From Limonium bicolor (Eukaryota; Streptophyta; Magnoliopsida; Caryophyllales; Plumbaginaceae), in the NCBI GenBank assembly GCA_023374045.1, contig CM041783.1, forward strand, positions 125,923,503-125,987,502: a stretch of DNA of 64,000 nucleotides, read 5' to 3'. Below, piece by piece: positions 48,760 to 59,800 of the stretch. Under the pieces are notes generated by a model that saw nothing but the letters and a program-made list of their open reading frames with translations, did not search any database and was not told the DNA's origin. The first letter of the stretch is position 1. Every line of letters begins with the position of its first letter. The translations under genes and the position numbers were made by a program.

Positions 48760-49214
48760 GTCCGACCCAGGGGTCCGACCCAGTTTTGGGTCGGACAGCC
48801 TCTGTTAGACGTTAGGAAAGTGTTCTGTAATGGTCCGACCCAAAAGGGTGGGTCGGACATGGGTCGGACGGTCATATTTCAAAGGAGGGAAAATGTTCTG
48901 GAATGGTCCGACCCAGTCGAGTGAGTCGGACGTGGGTCGGACGGGCATGTTTTGTAAGGCGGTGAAATGTTCTGTAATGGTCCGACCCAGAAGGGTGGGT
49001 CGGACATGGGTCGAACGTGTATGTTCTGAAGTCGATGAAGTTCTCTGTAATGGTCCGACCCAGTCGAGTGAGTCGGACGTGGGTCGGACATGTCTCTGGA
49101 ATGGTCCGACCCAGAAGGTTGGGTCGGACATGGGTCGGACATGGTAAGGTTCTTCAGACCCGAAAACCACTGGAAGGGTCCGACCCAGTTGTGGGTCGGA
49201 CGGTGGGTCGGACA
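48760..49214 (+). repeat. GGTCCGACCCA palindromic array in element B 5' LTR
   Basis: About seven units, each GGTCCGACCCA...TGGGTCGGAC, several with a second half-site TGGGTCGGAC, separated by 50-70 bp. The 3' LTR has it at 58978-59419. Its first unit is partly duplicated in the 5' LTR only. The palindromes open frames on both strands, which are artefacts. Confidence 0.85.
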
Positions 49215-50069
49215 TACAAAAAATAAAAAAAAAAATAGAAAAGAATGTGACTTATGTAGTTAACCCTAGGGTGTTTAATGAAGGTAACCTAGGGTAAGAT
49301 AGACATTAAAACATGTCATACAATCATGTTAAATACTTAGTAAGTTTGAAGTTAAATAAATAATTAACCGACGTTATTAACTATGTATAGGAGTCACCTA
49401 CGGAGGAAACCAAACGAGGCAAGGACCAAGGTATGGTTTTCTTGCAGTCTGTTGCCTACCGGTTTACACCGGCTTGTGTGTTGTATGTTTTTCTGTGTGT
49501 TTATGACGTTATAAGATTTAAACATGTAATGAGTTTACAGTTGTTCATATTATTGTGATGTTATGTTGTGACTCATTTCCCTTGTGTGTGTCTAACATGA
49601 CTTACCACCTATTGTGTTTTGGTTGTTAAGTTCCACTATGAACTTCTAACAAGTGTTAACTGGGAAGTGAGGAATCCGGTTGTCCGGTCATGCATGTAAG
49701 TTAAGAGTAGATATCTGAATCAGATTCGACTTTATGTTGTTAAGATTGTTCTCCTTAAATTGGCGTTCGATCTCCCGCTAGCTTCTTCCAAAGCTTACCT
49801 ATTCTGACTTATGATCGGTTTAGTGGGAACATGTGTTTGTGTGGTGTGTTCGGGTCACTAAATCCGAACCATCTGTGACCTAAGTTACTCGTTCGACTAA
49901 CAGAACGGTAATGAGTGTGTTTAACGAGCTTAACATGAGAGTGAATCACTCTCTAGGCTCTTGTGTTATTTGACCCTTGTGGTTTGTTATTGTGGAACGA
50001 AGGTCCACCGTGTATGTGATGTTGAGCTGTGCACTACTGATGCTATGCCCCATGTTATGTTATGTTATG

Positions 50070-50078
50070 TATATAAAT
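50070..50078 (+). promoter_or_regulatory. TATA-like box, element B 5' LTR
   Basis: TATATAAAT ahead of GAATGCCATG, 0.48 kb before the LTR end; 3' LTR copy at 60276-60284. Confidence 0.5.
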
Positions 50079-50448
50079 GAATGCCATGTTATCATGACAA
50101 TTAGTTGCGCGTATCCCGGTAGCCGATGGGCTGCGCGTTAACCATACCAGCCAAGGGTTGCTGACCCCCTCGGGGGATCCATATTTCTTATACTGCAGGA
50201 TGAGGATCGAAGAAGCGGAGTGGCTCTAGATCCTAGGAAGTGATTTACTTTTGTATACTTTTGAGATGATGGCCCGGGATGCGCCTGTGCTCCCGTGGCG
50301 TTATATATATTTGGTTGTTGCAGTTAACAGTGATGTGATACAGTGAAGAATATGTAAAGACTCGGTATTGTATATGATGTAATTCTGGTTTAGTTTTATG
50401 CTCGGGAGTCTGATCATCAGACCGGTACACTTGTATTTATTCTGCCTT

Positions 50449-50470
50449 GTCAACCACGTGGGTGGTTGAC
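50449..50470 (+). other. Conserved covarying LTR hairpin (element B 5' LTR)
   Basis: GTCAACCAC pairs perfectly with GTGGTTGAC around GTGG, 90 nt from the LTR end. The 3' LTR copy lies at 60655-60676. Confidence 0.62.
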
Positions 50471-50565
50471 GGCGTTGTAGCACCGAAGCGTTAGTTACTG
50501 TTTAGTATTTATTTCCGCTGCGATTTCATTTAGTGACATGTGCGTAGTAGGGGTGTTACAAAAAG

Positions 50566-50577
50566 TGGTATCAGAGC
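50566..50577 (+). other. Primer-binding site of element B (tRNA-iMet)
   Basis: TGGTATCAGAGC, 5 nt after the LTR. Confidence 0.9.
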
Positions 50578-51276
50578 GAAGTATCGCTCTGATGACTAGA
50601 ATACCGAGCTTAGGAATATACCGAGTTAGGAAACCTAACTACAGTTACTTCAGTGAACATTATGGAAAGGTTAACCACTAACTAAGTGTGGAGATACCTA
50701 ATTGTCGGGAAGCGTTATAACCGTTGGACCGATAAGTATGCGATACAGCAGGGGCAAATGCCCGGACTTCAACCACCACCGCCACCGCCACGAGAGACCA
50801 ACTGGGTCAAGGCATTGGTAGACTTGAGACCCCCTTTATTTCATGGGGAGACCGACCCACGTAAGCTGGAGGCGTACATCTCCGAGTTGGAGACCGCCTA
50901 CGAGACCTTGGCTGTACCTGCAGAGGCTAAGGTCCGTCTTGCCGCTTACTACCTGAAGGGTTCGGCACAGAATTGGTGGAAGCTTGTGAGAGAGGACCGG
51001 ATGGCGGATCCTCAGTTTGGATGGAGGGAGTACACGGCTCTACTGCGAGCCAAATACTACCCTGTGCACGTTCAAGAGGCCAAGCGCCTTGAGCTGGATA
51101 GTCTGAGGCAGGGGGACAAGGTGTCGGTTGATGAGTATTACACTGCCTTCACCGGCCTTGTCCACCTGTTACCGGACATGGGATACTCGAACCGGGTGCT
51201 GGTAAACCGTTTCTATAACGGTCTCAGCCACCGTCTTTGCTATGGGATGGGGCCAACTGAGTATACCACCTTGCAG

Positions 51277-51381
51277 GTAATTTAAATAAAGAGTGATGTG
51301 AATATGTGTAGTTTACAAGTGAGTATTGATGTGAGTTTGTGAGTGTGTATTGCGGGGCATGACTGACCATCCTAAATTCAG
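51277..51381 (+). other. Predicted intron 1 of element B gag
   Basis: TTGCAG|GTAATTT to AAATTCAG|GAGTGC, 105 nt, phase 0. An in-frame TAA lies just after the donor. Confidence 0.75.
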
Positions 51382-51642
51382 GAGTGCTAGCATGCCGCTG
51401 CTAAGGTGGAGATCACCGTCCGTCTGAGGGACGAGGAGAATGCGCATAAGCGCAAGGCCACGAGCGAGGGCCAGAGTCTGCAGGGGTACGGGGGAGGAAA
51501 GAAGAAGAAGAAACCTTTCCCCAGCCCCAGAAGAGTCAGCACCAGGGTGACAAGGGCCAAGCCCAAACCACCACAGCTGAGGAGCCACTGAAGCTCACAT
51601 ATGCTTATGCGGCGAAGCCCCTACGCTCTTACCCACCTAAGG

Positions 51643-51721
51643 GTAATTGTTAAATCTTGTGTGATAAGTGAAGTGTATGTTGATAAGTTGTGAAACAAGT
51701 ACTGAGTGTGTATTGTGTTAG
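51643..51721 (+). other. Predicted intron 2 of element B gag
   Basis: AAGG|GTAATTG to GTGTTAG|CAGC, 79 nt, phase 1. Confidence 0.7.
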
Positions 51722-52066
51722 CAGCTAGCACGGGCTCTGGACCGGAGCGCCACTATTACTGTAAGTGGTGCAATGGAGACCACCCCGGCAAAGACTGCAA
51801 GGGAAATGAGGTGCAGTGTCGATACTGCGAGAAGTGGGGTCACCGTGACCACGAGTGCTACCGGAACCCCAACAACAGAGTCAACAAGCCCAGGGGGCAG
51901 TGGAAGGGTAAGGCCACAGCAGCTATTGATGGCCCGAAGACGGCTAACCAGCCACCCACAGATCAGAGGCACACTGATTCCCAGAAGGGGAAGGGGTCGG
52001 GACCTAGCAAGGCCGCCCTGAATGTGGTGGACCGGTCTGAGGCGCCAGGGCCCTCTTCTAGAGCAG

Positions 52067-53137
52067 GTACCGCCTAAACTGTTGAATGTAATAAGTGATT
52101 GCATACCGCATTTCATGCATGTGTGTATTAGTGAGACCAAGTGTATTATCATGTGAGTAAAGAGTTAAAGTATAGTGTGAAAGTCACCTAATAGAATAAT
52201 TCTAAACTTAAAGGAACCTTCAATATATGTTATCCAATCCCACCCACACCAAACCCTGAAGAAACCACCATCAACATCACCGACTTTCCAATGGAGCAAT
52301 GTCAGGTTATCCAGCCAGGTATGATACTCTTAAATGGATACCTGACACCGGAAGCACAAATCCATGTCATCAGACGATGCCACGAACTTGGAGCTGAACC
52401 TAGAGGTTTCTACACACCTGAATATCCGAACGGATCAAGAATGCAATTGAAGATGATGTGCATGGGTAAGGACTGGAACCCTTACACCAAGTCATATCAA
52501 GAAGTGCGAGCTGAAGATGGAGCAATAGTACCAAGTATACCTGAGGAGTTCCGTGCGGTCGTTAACCACGCCGTGGGAATTGCTCAACAAGTTGAAACGG
52601 ATTCAATTCCAAATGTGGAAGCAGATTTGTGTATTGTGAACTTCTACCAGAAAGGTGGACGGTTAGGTTTACACCAAGATAAGGACGAGTCACCCGAGTC
52701 TCTAAGTAAGGGAGTACCCGTGGTGTCTTGGTCCATTGGTGATACCGCAGTATTTGTGTATGGCGAGCAGAAGCGTGCTGATCTCGCAAGGAAGTTAATA
52801 CTAAAGTCAGGAGATGTGTTAATCATGGGTGGGCAGTCAAGGATGCTATACCATGGCATCAGGAAGATCAAACTGAATACCGCACCGTCGGCAGTGATCA
52901 ATGCCACAGACATGAAACCCGGACGTTTGAATTTGACCTTCAGACAATTTTAAAGCCTTGTATACTTTTGTAATGTGTTAAGCCAGTATATGTTAAGGGA
53001 GTTACGTATGTCTTAAGTTGTATCAACCATGTAAACCAACAATGTTGTAAAGAGGAAGTGTTAATGAATAAAGTGGAGTTATTGAAGTATATCAACCGTG
53101 TTGTTACCCAGTACTTATTAGTTTGCCAATGAATTAG
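52067..53137 (+). other. Predicted intron 3 of element B, containing the AlkB frame
   Basis: GCAG|GTACCG to GAATTAG|GCTG, 1071 nt, phase 1. The donor follows the last gag codons and is followed at once by a stop (TAA at 52075), so either splicing into pol or termination occurs here. The acceptor equals that of element A. Confidence 0.68.
52291..52953 (+). CDS. AlkB-type 2OG-Fe(II) dioxygenase encoded in element B
   Basis: 220 aa, intact, in the same position as the AlkB frame of element A. Complete catalytic set: H128-x-D130 (GRLGLHQDKD), H188 (MLYHG), R212 and R218 (RLNLTFR). Identity to the A copy is about 69% over 219 residues without a gap, and changes are largely conservative. Both copies share a GKDWNPY motif and an LxLHQD region. 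An ATG at 52227 aligns with the A start but is closed by TGA at 52257, so the start is taken at 52291 (ATGG context). The predicted enzyme would demethylate nucleic acid; which one is unknown. Without splicing, gag ends 214 nt upstream, so translation would need its own mRNA, reinitiation or alternative splicing. Confidence 0.9.
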   Translation: MEQCQVIQPGMILLNGYLTPEAQIHVIRRCHELGAEPRGFYTPEYPNGSRMQLKMMCMGKDWNPYTKSYQEVRAEDGAIVPSIPEEFRAVVNHAVGIAQQVETDSIPNVEADLCIVNFYQKGGRLGLHQDKDESPESLSKGVPVVSWSIGDTAVFVYGEQKRADLARKLILKSGDVLIMGGQSRMLYHGIRKIKLNTAPSAVINATDMKPGRLNLTFRQF

Positions 53138-56100
53138 GCTGTGCACTCGGAACGGGAGGTACACTGAGTGTCTGCAATGAGGCAGAAGCCGGCAAGAGCG
53201 GCACAATCCTCACCGGTACCTTTCCAGTGAATGGCGTGGATGCATCGATCTTGTTCGACTCTGGAGCCTCACACACATTTGTTTCGCTATCTTTTGCGAA
53301 GAGGCTGGGGTTAGATGGAGAGGAGATGCCAGACTTCTTGGTCACTCTTCCATCGAAAGAGCGGATCAGGTGTACCCGCTACCACCGAGATGTCATTGTA
53401 AGAATCAGAGGTGAAGAGTTCCCGATCGACCTGATAGAGTTCGACGGACTTGGATTTAATGTGATTGTCGGGATGAACTGGTTGGAGCGGAACAAGGGCA
53501 GAATCCTGTGTGCCGAGCATCGACTGCTTCTTCGGAGTCCATCTGGGGTTACCATATCACACCGCCAGAGGCCCAGGGAGCCTTCGACTCAGATCATCAC
53601 CGGCATGGCCATGTATCATGAGTTACGACGAGGGAGTAATGTATACCTCTGCTATGTCCAGGACAGAGAGAGAGAGACCCTGAGTTTAGCCCAGATGTGC
53701 CGGTAGTGTCGGAGTTTCCTGATGTATTTCCTAAGGAACTGCCGGGCATGCCGCCAGCACGAGAGGTTGAGTTTGAGATCGACTTAGTTCCGGGCACTGG
53801 ACCCATTGCGAAAGCACCTTATCGTATGGCTCTAGCAGAAATGACAGAGCTCAAGGAGCAGCTGAGAGACCTACTTGACAAGGGCTTTATCCGCCCTAGT
53901 GTTTCACCATGGGGAGCGCCGGTTCTCTTCGTGAAGAAGAAGGACGGAGCCTCCGCCTGTGTATTGATTATCGGGAGCTGAATGCTGTTACGGTGAAGAA
54001 CCGTTACCCTTTACCACGCATCGACGATCTATTTGATCAGCTGAGGGGTGCATCAGTATTCTCCAAGATAGACTTACGTTCCGGATACCATCAGATTGCC
54101 ATCCGTGACAGTGATATCGAAAAGACAGCTTTCAGAACGAGGTATGGGCATTATGAGTTCACAGTTATGCCGTTTGGCTTATCAAATGCACCAGCTAAGT
54201 TCATGGACTTAATGAACCGCTTGTTCCAAGATCAGTTGGACAAGTCTGTGGTAGTCTTCATCGATGATATTCTTGTGTATTCTAAATCAAGAGGTGAGCA
54301 CGAAAGCCACCTGAGAAATGTGTTACAAACATTGAGGAGGAATCAGTTGTATGCAAAGTTTTCGAAATGTGAATTTTGGTTGAACCAAGTATCCTTCCTT
54401 GGACATGTGATTTCTGAGGCCGGGATCGCTGTTGATCCGGCAAAGATAGATGCAGTGCGCACCTGGCCTAGGCCGAAGACAGTCACTGATATCAGGAGCT
54501 TCCTCGGTCTGGCAGGTTATTATAGGAGGTTTGTGAAGGACTTCTCCAGTGTCTCGAAGCCGATGACTTCCTTAATGAAGAAGGATGCACCATTCGAGTG
54601 GACAGTCGACTGTGAGAGTTCTTTCACGAGTCTCAAGGATGCTCTGACATCTGCACCAGTCCTGACTATACCAGACGGTCCAGATGGTTTTGAGGTCTAC
54701 TGCGACGCATCAGGTAGAGGTATGGGTTGTGTATTGATGCAGCACGGGAAGGTCGTAGCATACGCCTCCCGTCAGCTGAAGAAGCATGAGGAGAACTACC
54801 CTACCCACGACTTAGAATTGGGTGCCATTGTCTTCGCATTGAAGATATGGCGACATTATTTGTATGGGGTAAGTGTGACAATTTATTCTGACCACAAAAG
54901 CTTAAAGTACTTGTTCACTCAGAAAGAGTTGAACATGAGGCAAAGAAGGTGGGTTGAATTTCTGAATGACTACGATATTAATCTGCAATACAAAGAGGGT
55001 AAGGCAAATGTGGTAGCTGACGCACTGAGTCGCCGAGCACACTCTCTCCATTCGCTAGTCTCTCATACTGGCTTGGTTGAAGAGGTGCGGAGTGCTCAGA
55101 TGACGGATCAGTATATGCTGGAGATCCGGCAGAAGCTTATTGATGGCACATTCGAGGGTCAGAAGTACGACTTCAGACTCCACGATGATGACCTGATTAG
55201 GCTGAATGGCCGATTGTGTATACCTAGGAGTAGCGCTGAGTTGAAGGAGCGCATATTGAGTGAATCCATTGTTCTACTACTTCGATTCACCCCGGAGCTT
55301 CAAAGATGTATAAGAGTATGAAAAGGTATTTTTGGTGGACTGGAATGAAGAAAGATGTAAGTGATTATGTGTTGAGGTGTCTCACTTGCCAGAAGGTCAA
55401 GTTTGAGCACCGACGGCCTGGTGGTATGGTACAGCCAATGCCAGTGCCTGAGTGGAAGTTCCATGATATCTCCATGGACTTTGTAGTAGGGCTTCCGCCT
55501 ACAAGGGGAGGTCTGAATATGATATGGGTTGTAGTTGACCGACTGACCAAGGTGGCCCGATTCATTCCGATGAAGGACACTTGGAAAGTGGCAAGATTGG
55601 CAGAACTCTTTGATAAAGAAATTGTAAGACATCATGGTGTACCGAAAACGATTGTATCTGACAGAGATACCAGATTCTTATCCAGATATTGGAAGTCTAC
55701 ACGAGAGGCATTGGGTACTGAACTGAAATTGAGTACAGCGTTTCACCCACAGACCGATGGTCAGAGTGAGCGCACCATTCAGACACTTGAGGATATGCTA
55801 CGTGCTTGTGCACTTGACTTTCAGACCAGCTGGATTGATAAGTTACATCTGATCGAGTTTAGTTACAACAACAGTTATCATGCTTCGATCAAGATGTCTC
55901 CCTTCCAGGCCTTGTACGGTAGACCATGCCGCACGCCATTATGCTGGGATGAGTCGAGTGAGACGGTCATTATAGGACCAGAGTATCTTGAACAAGTTCA
56001 GGCAGAAGTTCGCCAGATCCGGGCTAACATGAAGGCAGCTCAGGATAGACAGAAGTCGTACGCAGATGTGCGCAGACGTGACCTGGAGTTCGCCGTGGGC

Positions 56101-56516
56101 GATCAGGTATTTTTGAGAGTATCCCCCATGAAGGGAGTATTTCGTTTTGGCCAGAAGGGCAAGTTGAGCCCAAAGTATGTGGGGCCTTATGTTGTGACGG
56201 AGCGGATCGGCCCGGTAGCCTATAGACTAGACCTACCCGCCGAGCTGGGCAAGGTACATGATGTATTTCATGTGTCCCAGTTGAAGAAGTATATGTCTCA
56301 TCCGTCTCATGTGCTTCAGCCTGAAAGGCTAACCTTAGAGCCGACCATGCAATCAGTGGAGACTCCGGTACGGATTCTGGATATAAGACTCGAGACACTC
56401 GCCATAAGTCCGTGAGACTGGTGAAAGTTCTTTGGTCTAACCAGGACGTTGAGGAGGCCACTTGGGAGCTGGAAGATAATATGAAGGCGAAGTACCCGTC
56501 ATTGTTTACTTCTTAG
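53138..56516 (+). pseudogene. pol: pol of element B (protease-RT-RNase H-integrase-chromodomain), four frameshifts
   Basis: Same domain order as pol of element A. Protease FDSGASH at 53257-53277; RT with FIDD near 54258; RNase H from about 54690 (YCDASG, DLELGA); integrase zinc finger around 55290-55395, then MDFVVG (55478), SDRDTRF (55659) and GQSERTIQTLED (55761); chromodomain-like end to 56516. Frameshifts lie at about 53665-53690 (in a GA repeat), 53945, 55265-55305 and 56365-56380. Each is small and obvious against element A. The open pieces are 53227-53706, 53697-53981, 53909-55321 and 55306-56415. Confidence 0.88.
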
Positions 56517-56790
56517 TCCTTATGTGTATAGGGTACGGGGCGTACCCCTTTTTAAGGGGGGTAGAGCCGTTTCGGTTATGTGTGTACGACGTGTATTTGA
56601 ATACATCGTCTATGTTATGTTGTTATGTTACAGACCGTTGTGTCTGAATGATGTGGATAATGTTGTATGGACCTTGTGTCCAATGTTATGTAAGTGTGTT
56701 GTTAATGATGTATGGATGTATTGTTTATAAGTATCCCGTGTTCTAAATTTAGGATATGTGGAGTATGAACTTTGAGGGCAAAGTTCTTTT

Positions 56791-56803
56791 AAGGGGGGTA
56801 GAT
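56791..56803 (+). other. Polypurine tract of element B
   Basis: AAGGGGGGTAGAT directly before the 3' LTR; identical to element A. Confidence 0.85.
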
Positions 56804-59800
56804 TGAAATACCCCAAACCTTAATATATTGTTTAAACACTTAAATATGGTGTATTAAGACTAAAAAGAGTCTTAGAAACATTAGTAAACAAATTTAAACA
56901 AAAGAAAACACAAAATGTGCTTTAAAGTCAATAAGAGCCAAAATGTGCTCTAAGCTTGGGATAAACTTGGTTAAGACCTAATGAACTTACCAAGACCTCA
57001 TTTATACACTAATGAACATATTAAACCAAATACCAAAGAAAACCAAGCTTGAAAATAAGTTTTGAGTGGCTAGATGTCCATCATTACTCTTAAATATATA
57101 TGTGTACTATATAATATCACATTTGGATGTCTATATTAATGGGAAATCAAAAATTTCACTTCTATGTGCCTTGTTTTCATGAATAGTGATTTTCATAAGC
57201 TATTTTATAACATATGTTGTATTAAGTAATTAAATTGACAAACAAAGACTAAAGTACCCTCATATTAATAAAGGGGGCCGGTTTTCTTAAGTGTGGTGAC
57301 TCACCACTCACTTGTTATTTTGTTAGACAAATAAAGATGACTAATTAAACTTACTTTTACTTTATTACTACAAATATCTTCAAAAAGTAATTCAATCTCA
57401 CTTTCTCATTTCCTTCCTTGTTCACACGGCTCCACACTCTCTCCAACCTCTCTTCTTCCTTTTCTTCCACGGTAATACCACACCACCTCCATTAAACCTC
57501 TTCTTTGATCTCTTGTGAAATCTAGCTCACTTGTGCAAATCAAAAACAAACACCACCAATCTCTTCCTCTCATCAAGCTCTTCATTTCTATCTTCTTAAA
57601 ATTCCAAGACCCCCATTTCGGTGCCATGGAGTTCCTCCATTGAAGGAGCTTGAGCTTGTATTTTTACATATTGTTACTCTCCTTTGCTTCTAGGTAAGGA
57701 ATCTCAAATAAAGACTTCATTTCCTTCATGTTTTTGTGGTAACCGAAAATGCATATTTTAGGAGCTCTTTGTGTGACCTTGTTCTAGCTTCATTCCAACT
57801 CTTCATGGACTAGGTGGAGTCCTCTCTTGCTAGATATTCAAACTCTCTTCAAAGGGCAAGGTAAAACAACTACATTAATGTTTTTGAAACAATGTAAAAT
57901 TAGGGTTTACAATGAGATGAAGCTTATAGCTTGAATACTCATTATATTGTTTGTATATTGTTTAGAACTTGTCAAAGAATCAAATACCCTACCGTTTTTT
58001 TTTAAAGGAAACAAGAAAGAAGTTATTTGGGAAAAAGAGGTAAATCTACTAACCTAATGTTGTTTAATGCCTTAGGAGAAATGAGCTTATAATGCTTGTT
58101 AAAACTACCTAAAGAGCAAATGGTGAATGAATTAGTAAAGTGTTCCCAAGAGCTTAGTAAAAGGCATATGTGTTGTTGAGTGTATTTGCAGGTCAAAGGC
58201 AAATATATATTGTGGAAATTCAGTGTTTATGATTTATGCATCTTAAGGGCCTAAGAGCCATGTCATTTAAGGGCCTAAGTGCCATGCAATTTAAATTATG
58301 CACTATAATGTGACGAAGTGCTTTATGAGTGGAGTTTGTGTATAATAAGTGCTTGATGGATTTTTAGTGTTCTTGGTTGTTTGTTGGTAAGAACAATGTG
58401 TTTTGGTTTAGTAATGTTCTAGGAGAACCTATGTCGAAATTTAGGTAATAAATGAGAAGTCTAAGAGTTAAAATGAGTTTGATAAGTTAAGAGGTGTTTA
58501 GGTTGGTTAAGTGTTGTCCTTGTGTAAGAAACATGCATTAAGGTGATTTGGGATGTCACAAGGACTTAGGCATGAGCTTGAGGTTTTAGTATGTACCAAA
58601 GTCATTTTGGACTTAGGTAAAGACTTAGGCAAACTTTGGTAAATAAGGAGAAAGTGTAAATTTGGAAAAGAACTTCAAGAATGACATAAGGAGTTAGTTG
58701 TGGGAAATAATGCTTAAGAGATGATGTTAAGATGAGGAGAAAACATTTTGGGATAGTAGTTATCATAGGTGAGAAACACCATTTAGAGACCTAGTATAAA
58801 ATGGTGTAGGTGTTAAGGAATTTTACAAGGAAATAAGTAAAGGCTTAAGGAATTAAAAAATGAGTTTCATAGATGTTGTATGTGGATATAAGGGTACCAA
58901 ATGTTGTTAGGAAGCATTAAGAGGCCTTGGGAGAAGTTTGGTGAAGATTTGACAAAGTTTGGGTAAGTTTAGAGGACGTCTGACCCAGTTTTGGGTCGGA
59001 CAGCCTCTGTTAGACGTTAGGAAAGTGTTCTGTAATGGTCCGACCCAAAAGGGTGGGTCGGACATGGGTCGGACGGTCATATTTCAAAGGAGGGAAAATG
59101 TTCTGGAATGGTCCGACCCAGTCGAGTGAGTCGGACGTGGGTCGGACGGGCATGTTTTGTAAGGCGGTGAAATGTTCTGTAATGGTCCGACCCAGAAGGG
59201 TGGGTCGGACATGGGTCGAACGTGTATGTTCTGAAGTCGATGAAGTTCTCTGTAATGGTCCGACCCAGTCGAGTGAGTCGGACGTGGGTCGGACATGTCT
59301 CTGGAATGGTCCGACCCAGAAGGTTGGGTCGGACATGGGTCGGACATGGTAAGGTTCTTCAGACCCGAAACCACTGGAAGGGTCCGACCCAGTTGTGGGT
59401 CGGACGGTGGGTCGGACATACCAAAAATTAAAAAAAAAATAGAAAAGAATGTGACTTATGTAGTTAACCCTAGGGTGTTTAATGAAGGTAACCTAGGGTA
59501 AGATAGACATTAAAACATGTCATACAATCATGTTAAATACTTAGTAAGTTTGAAGTTAAATAAATAATTAACCGACGTTATTAACTATGTATAGGAGTCA
59601 CCTACGGAGGAAACCAAACGAGGCAAGGACCAAGGTATGGTTTTCTTGCAGTCTGTTGCCTACCGGTTTACACCGGCTTGTGTGTTGTATGTTTTTTTCT
59701 GTGTGTTTATGACGTTATAAGATTTAAACATGTAATGAGTTTACAGTTGTTCATATTATTGTGATGTTATGTTGTGACTCATTTCCCTTGTTGTGTCTAA

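Larger units (their letters stand above)
47619..50560 (+). repeat. 5' LTR of element B, second part
   Basis: Continues the B LTR after element A; matches 57824-60766. It includes a palindromic array at 48760-49214, the TATA box at 50070-50078, a CCCCCTCGGGGG hairpin near 50166, and the covarying hairpin at 50449. Confidence 0.93.
50758..52066 (+). pseudogene. gag: gag of element B, three predicted exons, stop and frameshift
   Basis: Same plan as gag of element A. The first in-frame ATG is at 50758; the N-terminal 25-30 residues found in A are missing, so the start is uncertain. Exon 1 ends at 51276 with a core of the same type (WVKALVDLRP, NWWKLV, VDEYYTAF). Exon 2 (51382-51642) has a TAG at 51388-51390 where A has a tyrosine codon, and a frameshift in the AAG/CCCC-rich stretch around 51500-51530. 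Exon 3 (51722-52066) codes two zinc knuckles (CKWCNGDHPGKDC and CRYCEKWGHRDHEC). It is a broken copy, or the assembly has errors here. Confidence 0.78.

Noticed and set aside
48805..49226. Overlapping 60-136 codon frames on both strands in element B LTRs (also 59010-59501).
   Set aside because: They arise because the GGTCCGACCCA palindromes lack stop codons on both strands; no domain and no independent conservation.
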